DNA of 64,000 bases from Saururus chinensis (taxonomy: Eukaryota; Streptophyta; Magnoliopsida; Piperales; Saururaceae): positions 21,573,968-21,637,967 of the forward strand of contig CP141141.1 of NCBI GenBank assembly GCA_035235625.1, written 5' to 3'. The notes under the pieces are model-generated. The model did no database searches and was not told the DNA's origin. It worked only from the letters and a program-made list of their open reading frames with translations. The position numbers and the translations under genes were made by a program. Of the stretch, positions 46,771 through 59,002 are shown piece by piece. The first letter of the stretch is position 1; every line of letters starts with the position of its first letter.

Positions 46771-47379
46771 GCTCATATTCAAGAAATAGTACAAGAAACA
46801 ATAGAATGGACAAGAAAAGAAGCTGAAGAATCTAAGTGATGTGCAGAAGAATGACAAGAATAGTATGCCACCAAATGGAAGCAACAAGAAAAAAACATAT
46901 TCGTCACCATGAAGAACGTGATCGAATACATCAACAACGCATAGAAGAGAGTGTAAGACAGGGCAAAATAGAGTCCAATGTCTTTCATCTTCATGTCGTG
47001 CAACTACATCCACACTAGATCCTTCACTGGTGCAAGCTTCGACATTCTGGCAGTCACCATCTTGGAAACCTACAGCCCTCTCCGCTTTGTTCCAATGCCA
47101 TTGCAGTCTCCTCTTTTTCTGGGGTTGTCATCTTTGTCAATCGTAGTTCCATTGTTACATCATCTGTTTTCAGTGGAAATTGCATGACCATCTCCCTCAC
47201 TGCCACTGCGAGCTCATTCTTCTTATGCATCCTTGTCAGGTTCTCTGGGATAGCCTCCACTTTCGGATTACACCAGTCCTTAAAATGCCACCCCCACCTC
47301 CAAAGCCTCCACAACACTTTTCTCAGAGATATCTTAGTCGACGGATGACCACTAGCAGCTTGCAAACTCTTCACCAAAC
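46771..47379. other. Leader region of the gypsy element, no gene
   Basis: Low-complexity charged frames at 46836-47018 have no recognisable family. This is probably retrotransposon leader or inserted sequence. Confidence 0.35.
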
Positions 47380-47655
47380 TCAAGGCAATTCTAGTCGGAT
47401 TGCTAGGACTTATGGCTATACGGCTCCAGAATATGCTATGCATGTCCCTTTTTCTACAAAGTTAGATGTATATAGTTTTGGAGTTCTAGCTCTGGAGATT
47501 GTTATTGGCCAAAAAAACTCCAGTGTCAATTAATCTGAGAGCACTATCGACCTATTGACTCACATTTGGAAACACTAGAAAAGAGGAAATTTTTTGGAGT
47601 TAATAGATGGAGGTCTTGGGGAAGACTGCCCAAGGAATGAGGTCTTAAGATGCAC
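47380..47655 (+). pseudogene. Receptor-like kinase fragment (CRK type)
   Basis: The frame reads [20 protein letters not shown], then [20 protein letters not shown], then after a stop and frame slip HWKRGNFLELIDGGLGEDCP. These are the APE/DVYSFG region of plant receptor-like kinases, closest in style to cysteine-rich RLKs. Only about 90 residues of the kinase C-lobe remain. It ends at RCTYIGL, directly before the gag of the gypsy element. It is a captured or inserted exon piece, not a gene. Confidence 0.75.
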
Positions 47656-48960
47656 CTACATAGGACTTTTCCCTTTCACATAGAAAGATAAGGCTAAAGA
47701 ACGGCTCCACTCATTAGAACCAGACATAATCACAACATGGGCACAAATGCAACAAGAGTTTCTCAAATAGTACTTCCCCATAGGCAAGACTAACCAAATG
47801 AGAAAGGCCATAACCACTTTTGACTTAAGGTCCTTCTTAGGAGGTGTCCTTATCATGTTGTCTCTAAGAGGCAATTAGTGCATTGCTTCTATGAGGGTCT
47901 TACTAAACAAAACCACCACCTTGTCAATGCGAGTTGTGCAGGTACCTTTTTGTTGAAAAATGAAAATGAGGCTTGGAAACTCTTTGAAGCTTTGAGTGAT
48001 TGTTCTCTTCAACACGCTACGTTAAATAGAAATGAGAGCGGTCAATCCACCTTGAGCAATGCTCACTCTAGGGGTGGCTTATATGAAGTAAAAAACCGAT
48101 TAAACCCTTCCTTCAAAGTTGACAATTGGAGTAGGAAACTAGACCTTCTAATAACTTCAACCCATCAACCTACCCCTCACTAATGACACATATTCCATAT
48201 GTCTTAGGCCAACCCATACTGTCATGGAGTGCCCCTTTGCCCCTCAATTTCCATAGCTTGTCTAAGACCATGTCAATGCCACCCAAGCCTTCCCTAGGGC
48301 TGAGAATAATCCTTTCTCCAACACATACAATCCTAGGTGGAGGAACATAACTTTTCCTGACGGGCATCAAACTAAGGGGTTATGGACAACCAACCCCTTA
48401 GGCAACCATTCCAAGCTCCACTAGCCCCTTTCCACCAACTTCAAGTGCAACCCCCGTATGTCCAGCTTTGTAGGAGTTCATGTTTCGAAGATAAAGTTTT
48501 GAGTGCCTTGCAAGGCTTTCAATCTCAATCCCAACTCCTACACTCTCTCACACACAATCGATCGCGAAGCTAAAAACACAAATCAGACAATTAGCCAATG
48601 TTATCAATAAGCGAGAGATGGGTACATTCTCAAGTCAACCCCTACAAAACCTTAAAGGTCAGTTTAGAGTAGAGGGAGTCACTTCCCCTAATAAAGAAGT
48701 TCAATCCATAACTACCCTTAGTAGTGGGTAGCAAATTAACAATTAGGTTGGGGGTGAGTCCTTTGGGTATCACGCACGAGGAGTTAGAGAAGCCCGCCCC
48801 TAATGAACCTCAAGAGATAGAGAGTGAGCTAAAAGCAAAGGAGTTTGTCTCTTCTTCCCCTTCTTCAGAGCCTCAGTCTAAGACCACTTCCATGAGATCT
48901 TATATCCCTAGGGTACCTTTTCTCAATGCCTTAACATGACCCCACCCTTTAGCAAGAGGA
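47656..48960 (+). pseudogene. Gypsy (Athila/Tat type) gag remnant
   Basis: Reading with frame slips gives KDKAKERLHSLEP, ITTWAQMQQEFLK and IGKTNQMRKAITTF, then in the frame from 47878 FYEGLTKQNHHLVNASCAGT and ENEAWKLFEALSD. These are hallmarks of Athila/Tat gag. Downstream, to about 48940, there is a Pro/Gln/Ser-rich linker in broken frames. Several stops are present. Confidence 0.78.
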
Positions 48961-49022
48961 CGGCGAGGATGGATGATATTTTTGAGACTTTTAAACAAGT
49001 TAAAATTAATCTCCCCTCCTAG

Positions 49023-49490
49023 ATGCCACTAAGCAAGTCCTTGCTGACACTAAGTTCCTCAAAGACCCATGTGTCTAAGAAGGTATTTCTCACCGAGCAA
49101 GTTAGCTCCTTTTTGAAGTTTGACACCCCATCGAAGTTCAAGGACCCTAAAGTAGCCACTATTTCTTGTATCATAAGTGATCACTCCATTTGTAAAGCCT
49201 TCCTTGACCTTGGTGTAAGCCTCAACTTACTCCCTTACTCAGTGTACAAGCAATTAGGTTTAGGAGACTTGTAGCCCACGTCAATTACTCTTCAGTTAGC
49301 CGACCGTTCCGTGTGTAAACCTCAGGGAGTCATTGAAGATGTCTTAGTTGGTGTCAACTAGTTTTTCTTCCCTGTTGATTTTCTTGTCTTAGATATGCAA
49401 CCTGTCTTCAATTCCACACATCAAATCCCCATGATTCTAGGTTGCCCCTTCCTTGCCACCACTAATACTTGTATCAATTGTTGGATGGGG
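49023..49490 (+). pseudogene. Gypsy aspartic protease remnant
   Basis: A frame at 49023-49274 includes FKDPKVATISCIISDHSICK and AFLDLGVSLNLLPYSVYKQL. The expected catalytic D-L-G-A-S reads D-L-G-V-S, and a stop follows soon after. Position between gag and RT fits. Confidence 0.72.
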
Positions 49491-50039
49491 GTGATGTAGA
49501 TGTCATTTGGGAACATGAAGGTGAGGCTCAATGTGTTTTATGCATCTAACCAACCACATGTTGAGGGTGACTTTGATGTTTTGTGGTTGACCGCAGATGA
49601 CTTAGTCAATGAAGCCCTCCCCCTTACCTTTATGAGAGATGCACTTGAAATAACTTTACTATACCCTTGGATAGAGGAGTCCCTAGAGACACATCTTTAG
49701 AGGAGGCCCACAACCCTACCTATCTTGGCTTCCCCACTCCTTAAGCCCTTCATAGAGTCTCCACCTACGCTGAGTTGAAGAACTTACCCAGCTCTCTCAA
49801 GTATGCCTTCTTGGGACCCAATGATACTCTCCTAGTGATTATTTCCTCTCGCTTGACTAGAAACCAAGAGAGTAAATTACTTATCGTCGTTGTCACACAT
49901 AAGAGAGAGATATGATGGATGATATTGACCTTAGGGGGGTTGACCCATCCATTTTCATGCATAGGATCCACCTAGAGGACAATGCCAAACCCTCAAGAGA
50001 AGAACAATGAATGCTAAACCCTAACATGCAGGAGGTTGT
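49491..50039 (+). pseudogene. Gypsy protease-RT linker
   Basis: A frame at 49500-49700 has coding-like sense (NVFYASNQPHVEGDFDVLWL) but no known motif. The rest is broken. Confidence 0.45.
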
Positions 50040-50582
50040 CATGAAGGAGGTCAACAAGCTCTTAGATGTCAGTATCATATTCCCCATCTCTGATAGTGAG
50101 TGGGCGAGCCCTGCCTAGGTTGTTTTAAAGAAGTCTGGACTCATTGTCAAGCCAAATCATCAGGAGAGTTAATCCCTACTCGGGAAACCACAGGGTGGAG
50201 AGTGTATATAGACTATCAGAAGCTGAATTCTATGACTCGAAAGGACCATTTTCCCTTGCCATTCATTAGCCAAATCTTAGAGAAACTAGCAAGTCATGAC
50301 TTCTATTGTTTTCTAGATGGTTACTCAAGGTACAAACAAGTACCTATGTTTCTTGGGGATTAGGAAAAAACCACCTTCACTTGTTTCTTTAGTACATTTG
50401 CTTATAAATGTATGCCATTTAGTTTGTGTAATGCATATGCTATATTTCAACATTGCATGATGTCCATTTTTTCCCATATAATTGATAAAATTTTAGAAGT
50501 TTTTATGGACAATTTTTCTATTTTTGGTGCTTCGTTTGATGAGAGTCTCCATAGTTAATCCATTGTTCTTAAACAATGTGAG
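50040..50582 (+). pseudogene. Gypsy reverse transcriptase, first part
   Basis: The blocks WRVYIDYQKLNSMTRKDHFP and LDGYSRYKQVPM, then after a stop CMPFSLCNAYAIFQHCMMS and VFMDNFSIFGASFDES, are RT motifs of the Athila/Tat clade. The active-site box reads FMDN for FMDD. A solo LTR inserts at 50588 and RT resumes at 52007. Confidence 0.85.
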
Positions 50583-50587
50583 GAGAC
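50583..50587. repeat. 5-bp target-site duplication
   Basis: GAGAC here repeats at 52002-52006, flanking the solo LTR. Confidence 0.8.
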
Positions 50588-52001
50588 TGATCGTTTATAA
50601 TTAAACCCTTTGCAAGTGTACAAGGTAATTGTACTAAGATGAGTATTTAAGGGTTGTCGAAACTCAGGGACAGATGAATTATTACTAAATCTAAAGAGGA
50701 ATTTGCTGATTAAAAACTAGAAAAAATTTAAACTTAAATTAAGCAAAAGAAATGAATCAACTAGTTTAAAAACAAGAGATTAATATGATAGAATTTACTT
50801 AGGAAATCAAATCCACTATAGAATCATAACAAATCATTCACTTTTAATCTAAATCTAGTGTGAATATGAACAAGTATTCTCAGCTACAAGCTAGAATTAC
50901 TTCAGAAAGAATCATTAATTAAATTCCATGGCATGAACTATCTTCGACAATAGCACGAATCATCTACACTAAATTAGCTATAGGCATGACCCATCTAATC
51001 TTAGTATAACTCATCTAAGTCATTAATTATCTGAACATTAAAACTATTGTATGACCATCTCATCTAAATCACAGAAATTAGAATTGATGCAAATATCAAA
51101 ACCACATCAATCTATCATCTATAAGACAATAAATCAACATAGAATTGAATAAACATGAAAAGCTCTTCCATTAAAAAGGAAATCCTTATCATACAATTGT
51201 CATAATTTGCAACTGAGATCTAAATTAAAAATAAAAGAAACTGAAACTTATCTATAGCTTCATCAACTCCTAAGTAAAAGAAAAGTTTAGCCTTCCATTG
51301 TAAAAGAAAGCACTTGAATCTCCATTGAAAGCTTTGAGTTCTCTTCCATCTTCTTCTTCCTTTTTCTCTCCAGAAAATCTACTTGCTAACCTCAATTTCG
51401 AGCCAAATATGTCTTTATATAGGCATAAGAACTGTAGGAAGAAGTTGTATATGAAAAGGACTCAAAATTGGCTGAAATATGAAAACTGCGCGTTATCCCG
51501 TTCGAATGCCTATACTGCATTTTGCTCCAAAATCATGTTATCCCGTTTGATCCTTAAAAATGCCTTGTTTGAACGGCTACACTGTTTGTGCAATCTGGAT
51601 AGTTTTTCTAGACAATCCATATTATGTTCATTAAGCCTTTTCTTTCATGTCCGTATTAATTTCCAACTTGTTTATAACTCTGAAAAGTTGTCCAAATCAC
51701 TTTAAAGCATGTCAAGACTATTTTGAATTATTCCAAACATCGTCCAAGTACTTCGATAAGCGCATTTTACCTACAAAATATAAAAACATCACATTTTATA
51801 CATGTAGAATATAACTAAATTCTAACTTGATTTAAATACATATCTAAACTACTAATAACTACAAAATTATTAATAATTAAACTAAAATATTAATATCTAT
51901 CATAATCTAAATAAACCATAACTAGCTCTAAATTAACCTAATCTATGCTAGCAAATAAGGTAAAAAGGCATATAAAATAGATATATATTTCATACTTATC
52001 A
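50588..52001 (-). mobile_element. Solo LTR (1414 bp) inside the gypsy RT
   Basis: It has TG...CA ends (TGATCGTTTATAATT... to ...CATACTTATCA) and a perfect 5-bp duplication, and the RT reading frame resumes exactly on removal. On the minus strand it begins TGATAAGTATGAAATAT and has a TATA box (CCTATATAAAGACATA, about 51410-51425), so minus is the likely orientation. It shares sequence with the LTR fragment at 46200-46770. No coding inside. Confidence 0.85.
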
Positions 52002-52006
52002 GAGAC

Positions 52007-52700
52007 CAATTTGGTTTTGAGTTTGGAGAATAGCCATTTTATGGTTCAAGAGGAAATCATTTTAGGTCATGTTGTTTCCAAAGGAGGTATTGAAGTTGAC
52101 AAGGCCAAAGTTGACCTTATAGCTAACCTTCCTTCCCCCACAATGGTGAGATATGTGCATTCTTTCCTTGTCCATGCCAGTTTCTATAGGTATTTTATCA
52201 ATGAATTTAGCAAGATTTCTTGCCCATTGTGTCATTTGTTGGCTTAGGACATAATATCTTTTAATTTTGATGATGCCTGTATGAAAGCTTTTACTAAGCT
52301 TCATACACTCCTCTCTACCACCCCTATCATCTACCCCCTGGACTATTCCCTACCCTTTGAGATTATGTGTGATGCCTCAAACTATGATGTGGGTGTCATC
52401 CTTGGCCAAAGAGTGAACAAAGTCCCTCATGTCATTTACTATGCTAGCAAGACCCTTTCTGATGCCCAATTGAACTACACCAAGACAAAAAAAGAACTTC
52501 TAGCCGTTGTCTATGCTCTTGATAAATTCTGATCGTTTCTTAGGATCCAAAATCATTATATTTTCCGATCATGCAACCTTACGCTACCTTCTTTCCAAGA
52601 AGGATACCAAGCCTAGGCTCATCCGTTGGATTTTGCTCCTGCAAAAGTTCGATGATGAAATCACAGGCAAGAGGGGAGTTGAGAATGTCATGGTTGATCA
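52007..52700 (+). pseudogene. Gypsy RT second part and RNase H
   Basis: The RT thumb (NSHFMVQEEIILGHVVSKGG, then FSKISCPLCHLLA) is followed by RNase H with FEIMCDASNYDVGVILGQ, YYASKTLSDAQLNYT and [14 protein letters not shown]. Frames slip near 52250, 52520 and 52830. This RNase H region is the standard C-terminal domain of gypsy pol. Confidence 0.83.
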
Positions 52701-52833
52701 TTTGTCTAGGAACATACTCGAGGAACCTTCAAACCCTAAACCACTTAATGATTCTTTTCCTCATGAGCAGCTCTTCATTGTCTCTACCACCTCCCCCCTT
52801 AGTTCGCCCACATTGTCAATTATCTTGTCGTAG

Positions 52834-54090
52834 GTCGCATTCCCTCTAATAAGACTAAACATGACAAAGATTTATTCTTTTCTCATGTTAAGCACTATTA
52901 TTGGATGACCCCAATCTTTTTAAGTTTTGTTCTGACTAGATTATCTGACAATGTGTGCCCAAGAGTGAATTCCATAGTATTCTCGCATTTTGTCACTCTC
53001 AAGCCTATGACAGTCATTTTGGGGAAAGAAAACAACCACGAAGGTTCTTTAGAGTGGATTTTATTGGCCCACCTTGTTTTAGGATGCTCATGGGTTTTGT
53101 AAGTCTTGCGATAGATGTTAGTGTCAACGTGTTCTTTCTCAGAGAGACATGGTGCCTTTCCAACCCATCCTTATTGTCGAGATTTTTGATGTTTAGGGAT
53201 CAATTTCATGGATCCATTTTCACCCTTCTTTGGCTACACTTACATCTTGGTTGCCATCAATTATGTCTCCAAGATTGAAGTCATAGTAACAAAAACTAAT
53301 GAGCATAAGGTAGTGGTGAGATTTCTCAAGGAACATATTTTTTGTCGTTTGAGTACACCTAGAGCACTCATTAGCGATGGGGGTAGCCACTTTTTTAACT
53401 GCTCTTTTGAAGCTCTTCTTCAACAATATTCTATCCTCAGACCAGTGGCCAAGTCAAGGTGTTCCTTCATGAGATTAAAAAATCTTTGAGAAAATGGTAT
53501 GCCTTGATTGTAAAGATTGGTCCATGTGTCTTAACAATGCCTTATAGGTCTATCAAACTGCTTATAAAACCCATTGGTATGTTCCCTTACCATCTTATTG
53601 ACGTTAAGGACTGTCACTTATCCGTTGAGTTGGAGCACCGTGCTTTTTGGGCTATTAAATCTTTGAAATTCAATATGAACAAAGCTGGTTGCCACTACAA
53701 ACTCCAAGCTTAATGAAGTGGAAGAGATGCGTCCCGAAACTTACGAGAGTGCCAAATTATATAAAAAAAAGAATAAGGCTTTACACAACTGATTAATCCA
53801 TCGAAAGTCCTTTCAACCTAATCAGAAAGTTTTGCTCTTTAATTCTAAATTACGTATCTTCCCCAATAAGCTTAGATCTCAATCAGATGACCCTTATGTC
53901 GTTATACTTGGGTTTTCCTTCATGGAGTGGTCAAAATCTCTGACCTGCACGATAATTGGATTTTCAAAGTTAACGATCAAAGACTTAAGCCTATTAATTC
54001 CATTGACTTGATTGATCCACTAATACGTTGAGGGAGCGAGCATTGTCTGGTTAATGACGTTAAACTTAGCGCTTCTTGGGAGGCAACTGT
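52834..54090 (+). pseudogene. Gypsy integrase remnant
   Basis: An HHCC-like zone (SILAFCHSQAYDSHFG, about 52980-53020) is followed in another frame by the core (FFGYTYILVAINYVSKIE, then RALISDGGSHFFNCSFEALL) and the Athila/Tat tail (LSVELEHRAFWAIKSLKFNM). The order PR-RT-RH-INT confirms Ty3/gypsy. Coding sense fades toward 54090 (SASWEAT just before). Confidence 0.82.
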
Positions 54091-55666
54091 GAGAATATAT
54101 GAAACATATGTCTAGTTTATTGGCTAATTTCTTGGACAAAATTATGTCCAGAAACCTAGTGTATGTATTGAGTATGAGAATCTAATTTGAGGTTGTTGTG
54201 GTCCAGTTAGATTTATAATTGATAGACTTGAAAAATAGAAGTAGGTGTGTTCTTATTGATCAAGGTAGAAGATGAAAGAATGTTGAAGGGTTTTGAAGCT
54301 TATTCATGTCACATTTGCATACAAAAATCACTTGGAGAGGTTTCATAAGTAATTTCAGAGGTTTTAGAAGGATTTAGGCAAAAAAGGTCAAAAGTTAAAT
54401 TTATGGGTAGAACGATTGATTGTTGTAAACTAGGCTTATTAAATGATTGATCGCACCTTGATTCAACCCTATGTAAAACAAAGTCGAGTTATCGATCAAT
54501 TGCTCTTATAACCGACCAATTGCATGAAGTATTGTACACATTAAAAATAGTGACCGATCGATCGTTGTTTAGAATGATTGATCGTTTCATGGACTGGTTA
54601 CCCTAATTAAGACATTCTGATTTCAATTTTAATCCTCAGTAAAGTACAAGTTGTAAACCAACATAAGGAGCTACATAAGAGTTACGAAATCGCAAAATTT
54701 GAGAGAGGAAAACCTAGAGGAGAAAAGAAAAAAATGGTTTACACCTTTGCTTATTATTTTCCAAAGAATATTTCACTTGTGCTTTGAGTTGAAGATCCAT
54801 GGTGAATTGAAGAAGACAATCCACAACTAAAGAAGCATCTACACAAATATTTCAAAGAGGAGTTGCAACTTATATTCAATGGAAGATTAAAGATTCTACA
54901 AGACCAAAGTCAAGACAACTAGAGGTGCTTGTTAAAGACTAGAAGGAGATAGAGACAAGGCAAGGAGGAGAAAGTTTCAAATGCTTGAGGTAGAAGATTT
55001 AAAGGCCAACAACAATGATTTAAACAAGAGGAGCTTGTGTTAGAGTCTAAACAATGTTGGTGGTTTGCTCGTGCGCATATAAAGTCTTAGTACCTAGTGC
55101 ATTGCTTTGGTTCCTTTAGAACTATCATAGTTTTTTTACCCTAGTTGGGTTTTTTTACGCAAATTGTTGTGTTCATGTGCGGATTGTATGATAGTTGATT
55201 GATTGATATCTCATGAGTGAAAATTGGAGAGAACTTTAGGTTTTAATCATTCCGCTTAAGAAAAAAATTTGTGCATAGAGGTTAGAAATCTTAATTATTA
55301 CTTATCGAAGTACTAGTTTAAAGAGCAATCTATTGATCTCCTAGGTCGATTAGATGGACATTAAACTATCAATTGGTAACTAAGGATTAATTATTGAAAA
55401 TTTAATATTGCTACTTGATATCAATCAAATTTGCCATGATATTGCTTTTTAACCTTGCTTAAATTTACATAGTTTGATTTCTTGTGCTACGGTTAGAATT
55501 CTAATTGTGCTTAACTTTACTTATTTTTCTCTTAGAAACACTTGCTTATACTTGCTGATTTGTGTGCCCTACTTTGCTAGTTTTCTCTCTCATAATTTTC
55601 CTTAATTTAAGTGCTTAAATTATGGTCCTTGGGTTGTTTTTGTTGAATTAAATTCAATGGCTTGTT
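54091..55666 (+). mobile_element. Probable copia 5' LTR and leader
   Basis: It lies upstream of the copia gag. It contains repeats of the GATTGATCG/CGATCGATCG type at about 54410-54590, as seen in several plant copia LTRs. I cannot place LTR ends or a primer site, so this is by position. Confidence 0.4.
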
Positions 55667-56860
55667 TGAATAATTCAATCAATGAACATGGGGACTTGAG
55701 AAATCCTATGAATAGACCTCCTTTGTTTGATGGACAAAATTTCTCATATTAGAAAAATAGGATGAAAGCATTTAGACAAGCGCTTGATAGGAATGCCTGG
55801 AAAACATTTTTTAAAAACTGGGGTCCTCCAATGATAAAATATAAGGTTAAAAATTCAATTCTAAAAGATGAAACTTAATGGGATGAGAATGAGACTAGAC
55901 TTGCTAATCAAAATAGTAAAATCCTTAGTGCATTATTCAATGCCATAGGAAAATCATAAAATAGGTTGATCTCTAATTATTTATATGCTAATGTTGCTTG
56001 AGAAAATTTGGTAAAACATAATAAGGGAACTAAGGTTGTGAAGGTGTCTAGGCTTCATATGTTGACTCTAGAGTTTGAAAACATCATAATGAGTGAAGAA
56101 GAAACAATTTCTGAATATTATGCAAAAATTTCAAACATAGTCAACATGTGTGATCAACTAGGAGAGCCTATATACCTTGTTGTGAGAAAACTTTTAAGGT
56201 CTTTGTCCTCAAACTTTAAAATTAAGGATGTTGTTATTGATGAATCGAAGGAAATTGATACCTTAGACATAGAGGAGTTGGTTGGCAACAAAAAGGAGAT
56301 GAATGAAAAATCTAAGGAAAAATAGAATGACCTAAGCTTCTAGAAGAATTTCCCAGAAAAACAAAGTATTAAATACCTCAAATGAATATGAAGAATCTAG
56401 AAATGATGAAGAACTAATGCTTTTGTTAGCTAAGAACTTCAATAAATTCATGAAAACTCAAAACTTTAGGTTTGAGAATAAGGGACAAAACTCTAGGAAG
56501 AAACAAGGAGAAAAGATAGATGAGAGGCCAACTAAACAAGATAAGAAGAATATGAATTGCTTTAAATATGGTAAGTTAGGTCACTTTGCTCTTGATTACC
56601 TTAACTTGAATTTTGACAATTCTTCTAATGAAAAGCCCAAGAAGAAAAAAGGGTTTGACTATAAGAAAAAGGGGAATGTGCTTCAAGCAACTTGCTCTGA
56701 TGAGAGCTCTTCTGAAGATGAAGAACTGTGCAACTATACTACCTTCAATGCAAGTGTGAAGGATGATAGTTCAGAAGAAGATTCTCATAAGTACGCATCT
56801 ATTGAAGAGAACTCAGAGTCTAAGGTTGATTCTAATGAGTTTAAGGGATTCCTCCAATAA
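55667..56860 (+). pseudogene. Ty1/copia gag (UBN2 type) remnant
   Basis: From an ATG at 55667, blocks include MNRPPLFDGQNFSY, KNRMKAFRQALDRNAWK, VKVSRLHMLTLEFENIIMSE and EEETISEYYAKISNIVNMCD, all typical of copia gag. A zinc-knuckle relic reads CFKYGKLGHFALDY (about 56558-56600), with the second and fourth Cys lost. An acidic Ser/Glu/Asp tail follows. Internal stops break it. It is cut off at 57056 by an LTR. Confidence 0.78.
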
Positions 56861-57056
56861 CTCTTAGTCTTGACTAAAAGAACCAAAAGTCTTGAGAGAG
56901 AGAGAGTTGAAGAAGAAAGAAGAGGAAAATAGGTTAGTAGAGTTGAATAACAAACTTAAAAGAGAATTGAGAAAGAAAAATCTAGTGCTCTCAGTAGAGA
57001 ACTCATGTCCTCTAAAGATAAATTAGATGGGTTCAAGGGTGGGAAGAAGAAGTTGG
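56861..57056 (+). pseudogene. Copia gag-pol linker, truncated
   Basis: A Lys/Glu-rich coding relic without clear motifs. It ends where the LTR at 57057 starts. Confidence 0.4.
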
Positions 57057-58988
57057 TGTAACACCCCGACCCGAGAAACCAACCCAGACCGGGGTTATTA
57101 AGAAAATAAAATCGGAGTTTATTAAACTAAATAGAAAAATTAAAATGAGACCAACGAGGAGCAGTGGACTTTGTGTGCGAGAGTCATCACGTTCTTCTAC
57201 GCACTGCAAAACTTTAGCGTTTCGTTGTGGGTAGCTCTGAACAAACCTAATTTTATAACTAATTTGGATCGGGCCAACATTACTTTGCCGTTGGTTGCCT
57301 ACGTAGGTATTGGATAAAATTCACAATATTATTCTAATATGATCAGATCCAAATGTAGTTCTACCTAATGGCTATTACATGCATCAGGCATCACAAAATC
57401 ATATACGTTAAATTATGTGTAACTTTATATCCAAATAAATCATTCGGTGTCAGATGGAAATCTAAAAAATCATCAGAATTGAACGAAAGCCAATAAATCA
57501 GCAAAATCATACCTCTCACTCTATCATAGAGCATAGCAAAACACAAAACAAAGTAAATTGGATCATATCAGATCCCATCAGATCATATCAGATTTCATCC
57601 GATCATATCTGATCTGATCAGAGCATATCAGATTACCACAAAGCATTTCAGAGCAAATCAAATCACAAAAGAGTATATCAGAGCAGATTGAATCGGAACA
57701 TATCAACATATATTAGATCATAGAAAATTATATATCCCAATTAGTATATTAGTTACACTAAGTAAGATGTGCATGCATATAAATCATATTAAAACAGAAT
57801 GTCAGAAATGCTCACTCCCTTGTAGTTTCAGAAGTAATGACATTCGGAATTGCTCGTTTCCTCAGAGTGTCCTCCCAATCAGGTCTAAAGATGGCGGCAT
57901 AACCTCCTCTAGCTCCGGAACATCTTTTCATTACGTCTGAAGGCGCCAGACTAACACTCCCTTTAACCAGGGACGTTTCTCTCCTAGTAGCCCTAAGGCG
58001 ATGGACATAACCTCCCCTTAACTCGGGACACTTCAATTTTCCCGTGCTTGTAGGTGGCGGACAAAACCTCCCCTACCTGGAGATACTTTTCTCTCAACGC
58101 GCCCATAGGTGACAGATTGACCTTCCCCTTACCCAAGACTCTGTTATCTTTTCGTGCTCATAAGCTACTAATAGAACCTCCCCTTAACTCGAGGACATAT
58201 CTCACACTACGTGGTCCTTCGGTGGAGGATGGAGCCTCCCCTATTTGGAGCCACTTCCCCCTTTGTGGCCTGATGGCAGAGGATGGAGCCTCCTTTACCC
58301 AGGCCATTTCTCTCTGTTTGGGGCTTGAGGGTGACATGCAGATCTTCTCTTGCCCTTGGGCATTTCTCCCTTATGGAGTCACTAAATCGAGGAATGGATG
58401 CTTTCATTGCATATAACACCCTTGAATTAGCTAAGAACGCCTTTTGAATGACTAGAACCGGACTTAAAATGAGTGAGAAATGAAGAAAAGAAGTTTCAGA
58501 TTGAATTTCAATATGAAGGATCGACTATATATAGTGGAGTGAGGTGAACACGCGTTTGACGCATGTCTGACACGAGTCACGAGCATAAGTTATTATGATG
58601 CGTCACCATGTGCTGCCACGTGGCATGTCATTTAGTAATTTTTTTATTTATTTATATTTCAAAACTTAAATATACGATATCTTCCTACCCCAAGTCAGAA
58701 TTGTGCGGTCTTAGTACCAATGGACTCGTATTGACAAGCCCTTTGAAACAAGACCCCATACGGGTAGTTATTCAGCACATTATATATCAGTCTTGCCCAT
58801 GTGACATGCTTCCGGAGGTCGTAACTTTCACTCCCAATTTCTGTTTTGCGTGTTCCTTGGTTCGTTACACTCCTTACTTCTACTCATATACTAGGATTCC
58901 ATCCCTTAAAACTCCTTAAAATATAACTAAAATTATATAATTACCGCTAATCCTTTGGGTTAAGGGTAATTGGACACAGGGTGTCACA
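57057..58988 (-). mobile_element. Gypsy LTR (1.93 kb), probable 3' LTR of a minus-strand element
   Basis: It starts TGTAACACCCCGACCC and ends GGGTGTCACA. Directly outside its right end, the minus strand has a purine-rich tract (AAGGGGGGAGAA), as expected before a 3' LTR. The inner 57308-58070 is repeated at 60320-61089. It cut the copia gag. The two flanks show no matching 5-bp duplication, so it is not a simple solo LTR. Confidence 0.65.
57540..57730. repeat. Degenerate ATCAGA/ATCATATC short-repeat patch
   Basis: Many variants of GATCATATCAGAT occur in a row. A partner patch lies at about 60565-60740 in the second LTR copy. Confidence 0.65.
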
Positions 58989-59002
58989 TTCTCCCCCCTT
59001 AA
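58989..59002 (-). other. Polypurine tract candidate
   Basis: On the minus strand it reads AAGGGGGGAGAA directly before the LTR start TGTGACACCC. This is where plus-strand synthesis would prime in a gypsy element. Confidence 0.55.

Noticed and set aside
51325-51705. 126-residue frame inside the solo LTR
   Set aside because: The frame is in the untranslated part of an LTR and has no similarity to gag or pol.
57540-57730. CRISPR-like array
   Set aside because: Words are short and irregular with no spacer structure, and the DNA is from a plant nucleus.
58054-58416. 120-residue frame in the gypsy LTR
   Set aside because: It lies wholly within an LTR and shows repeated phrases from LTR sub-repeats.
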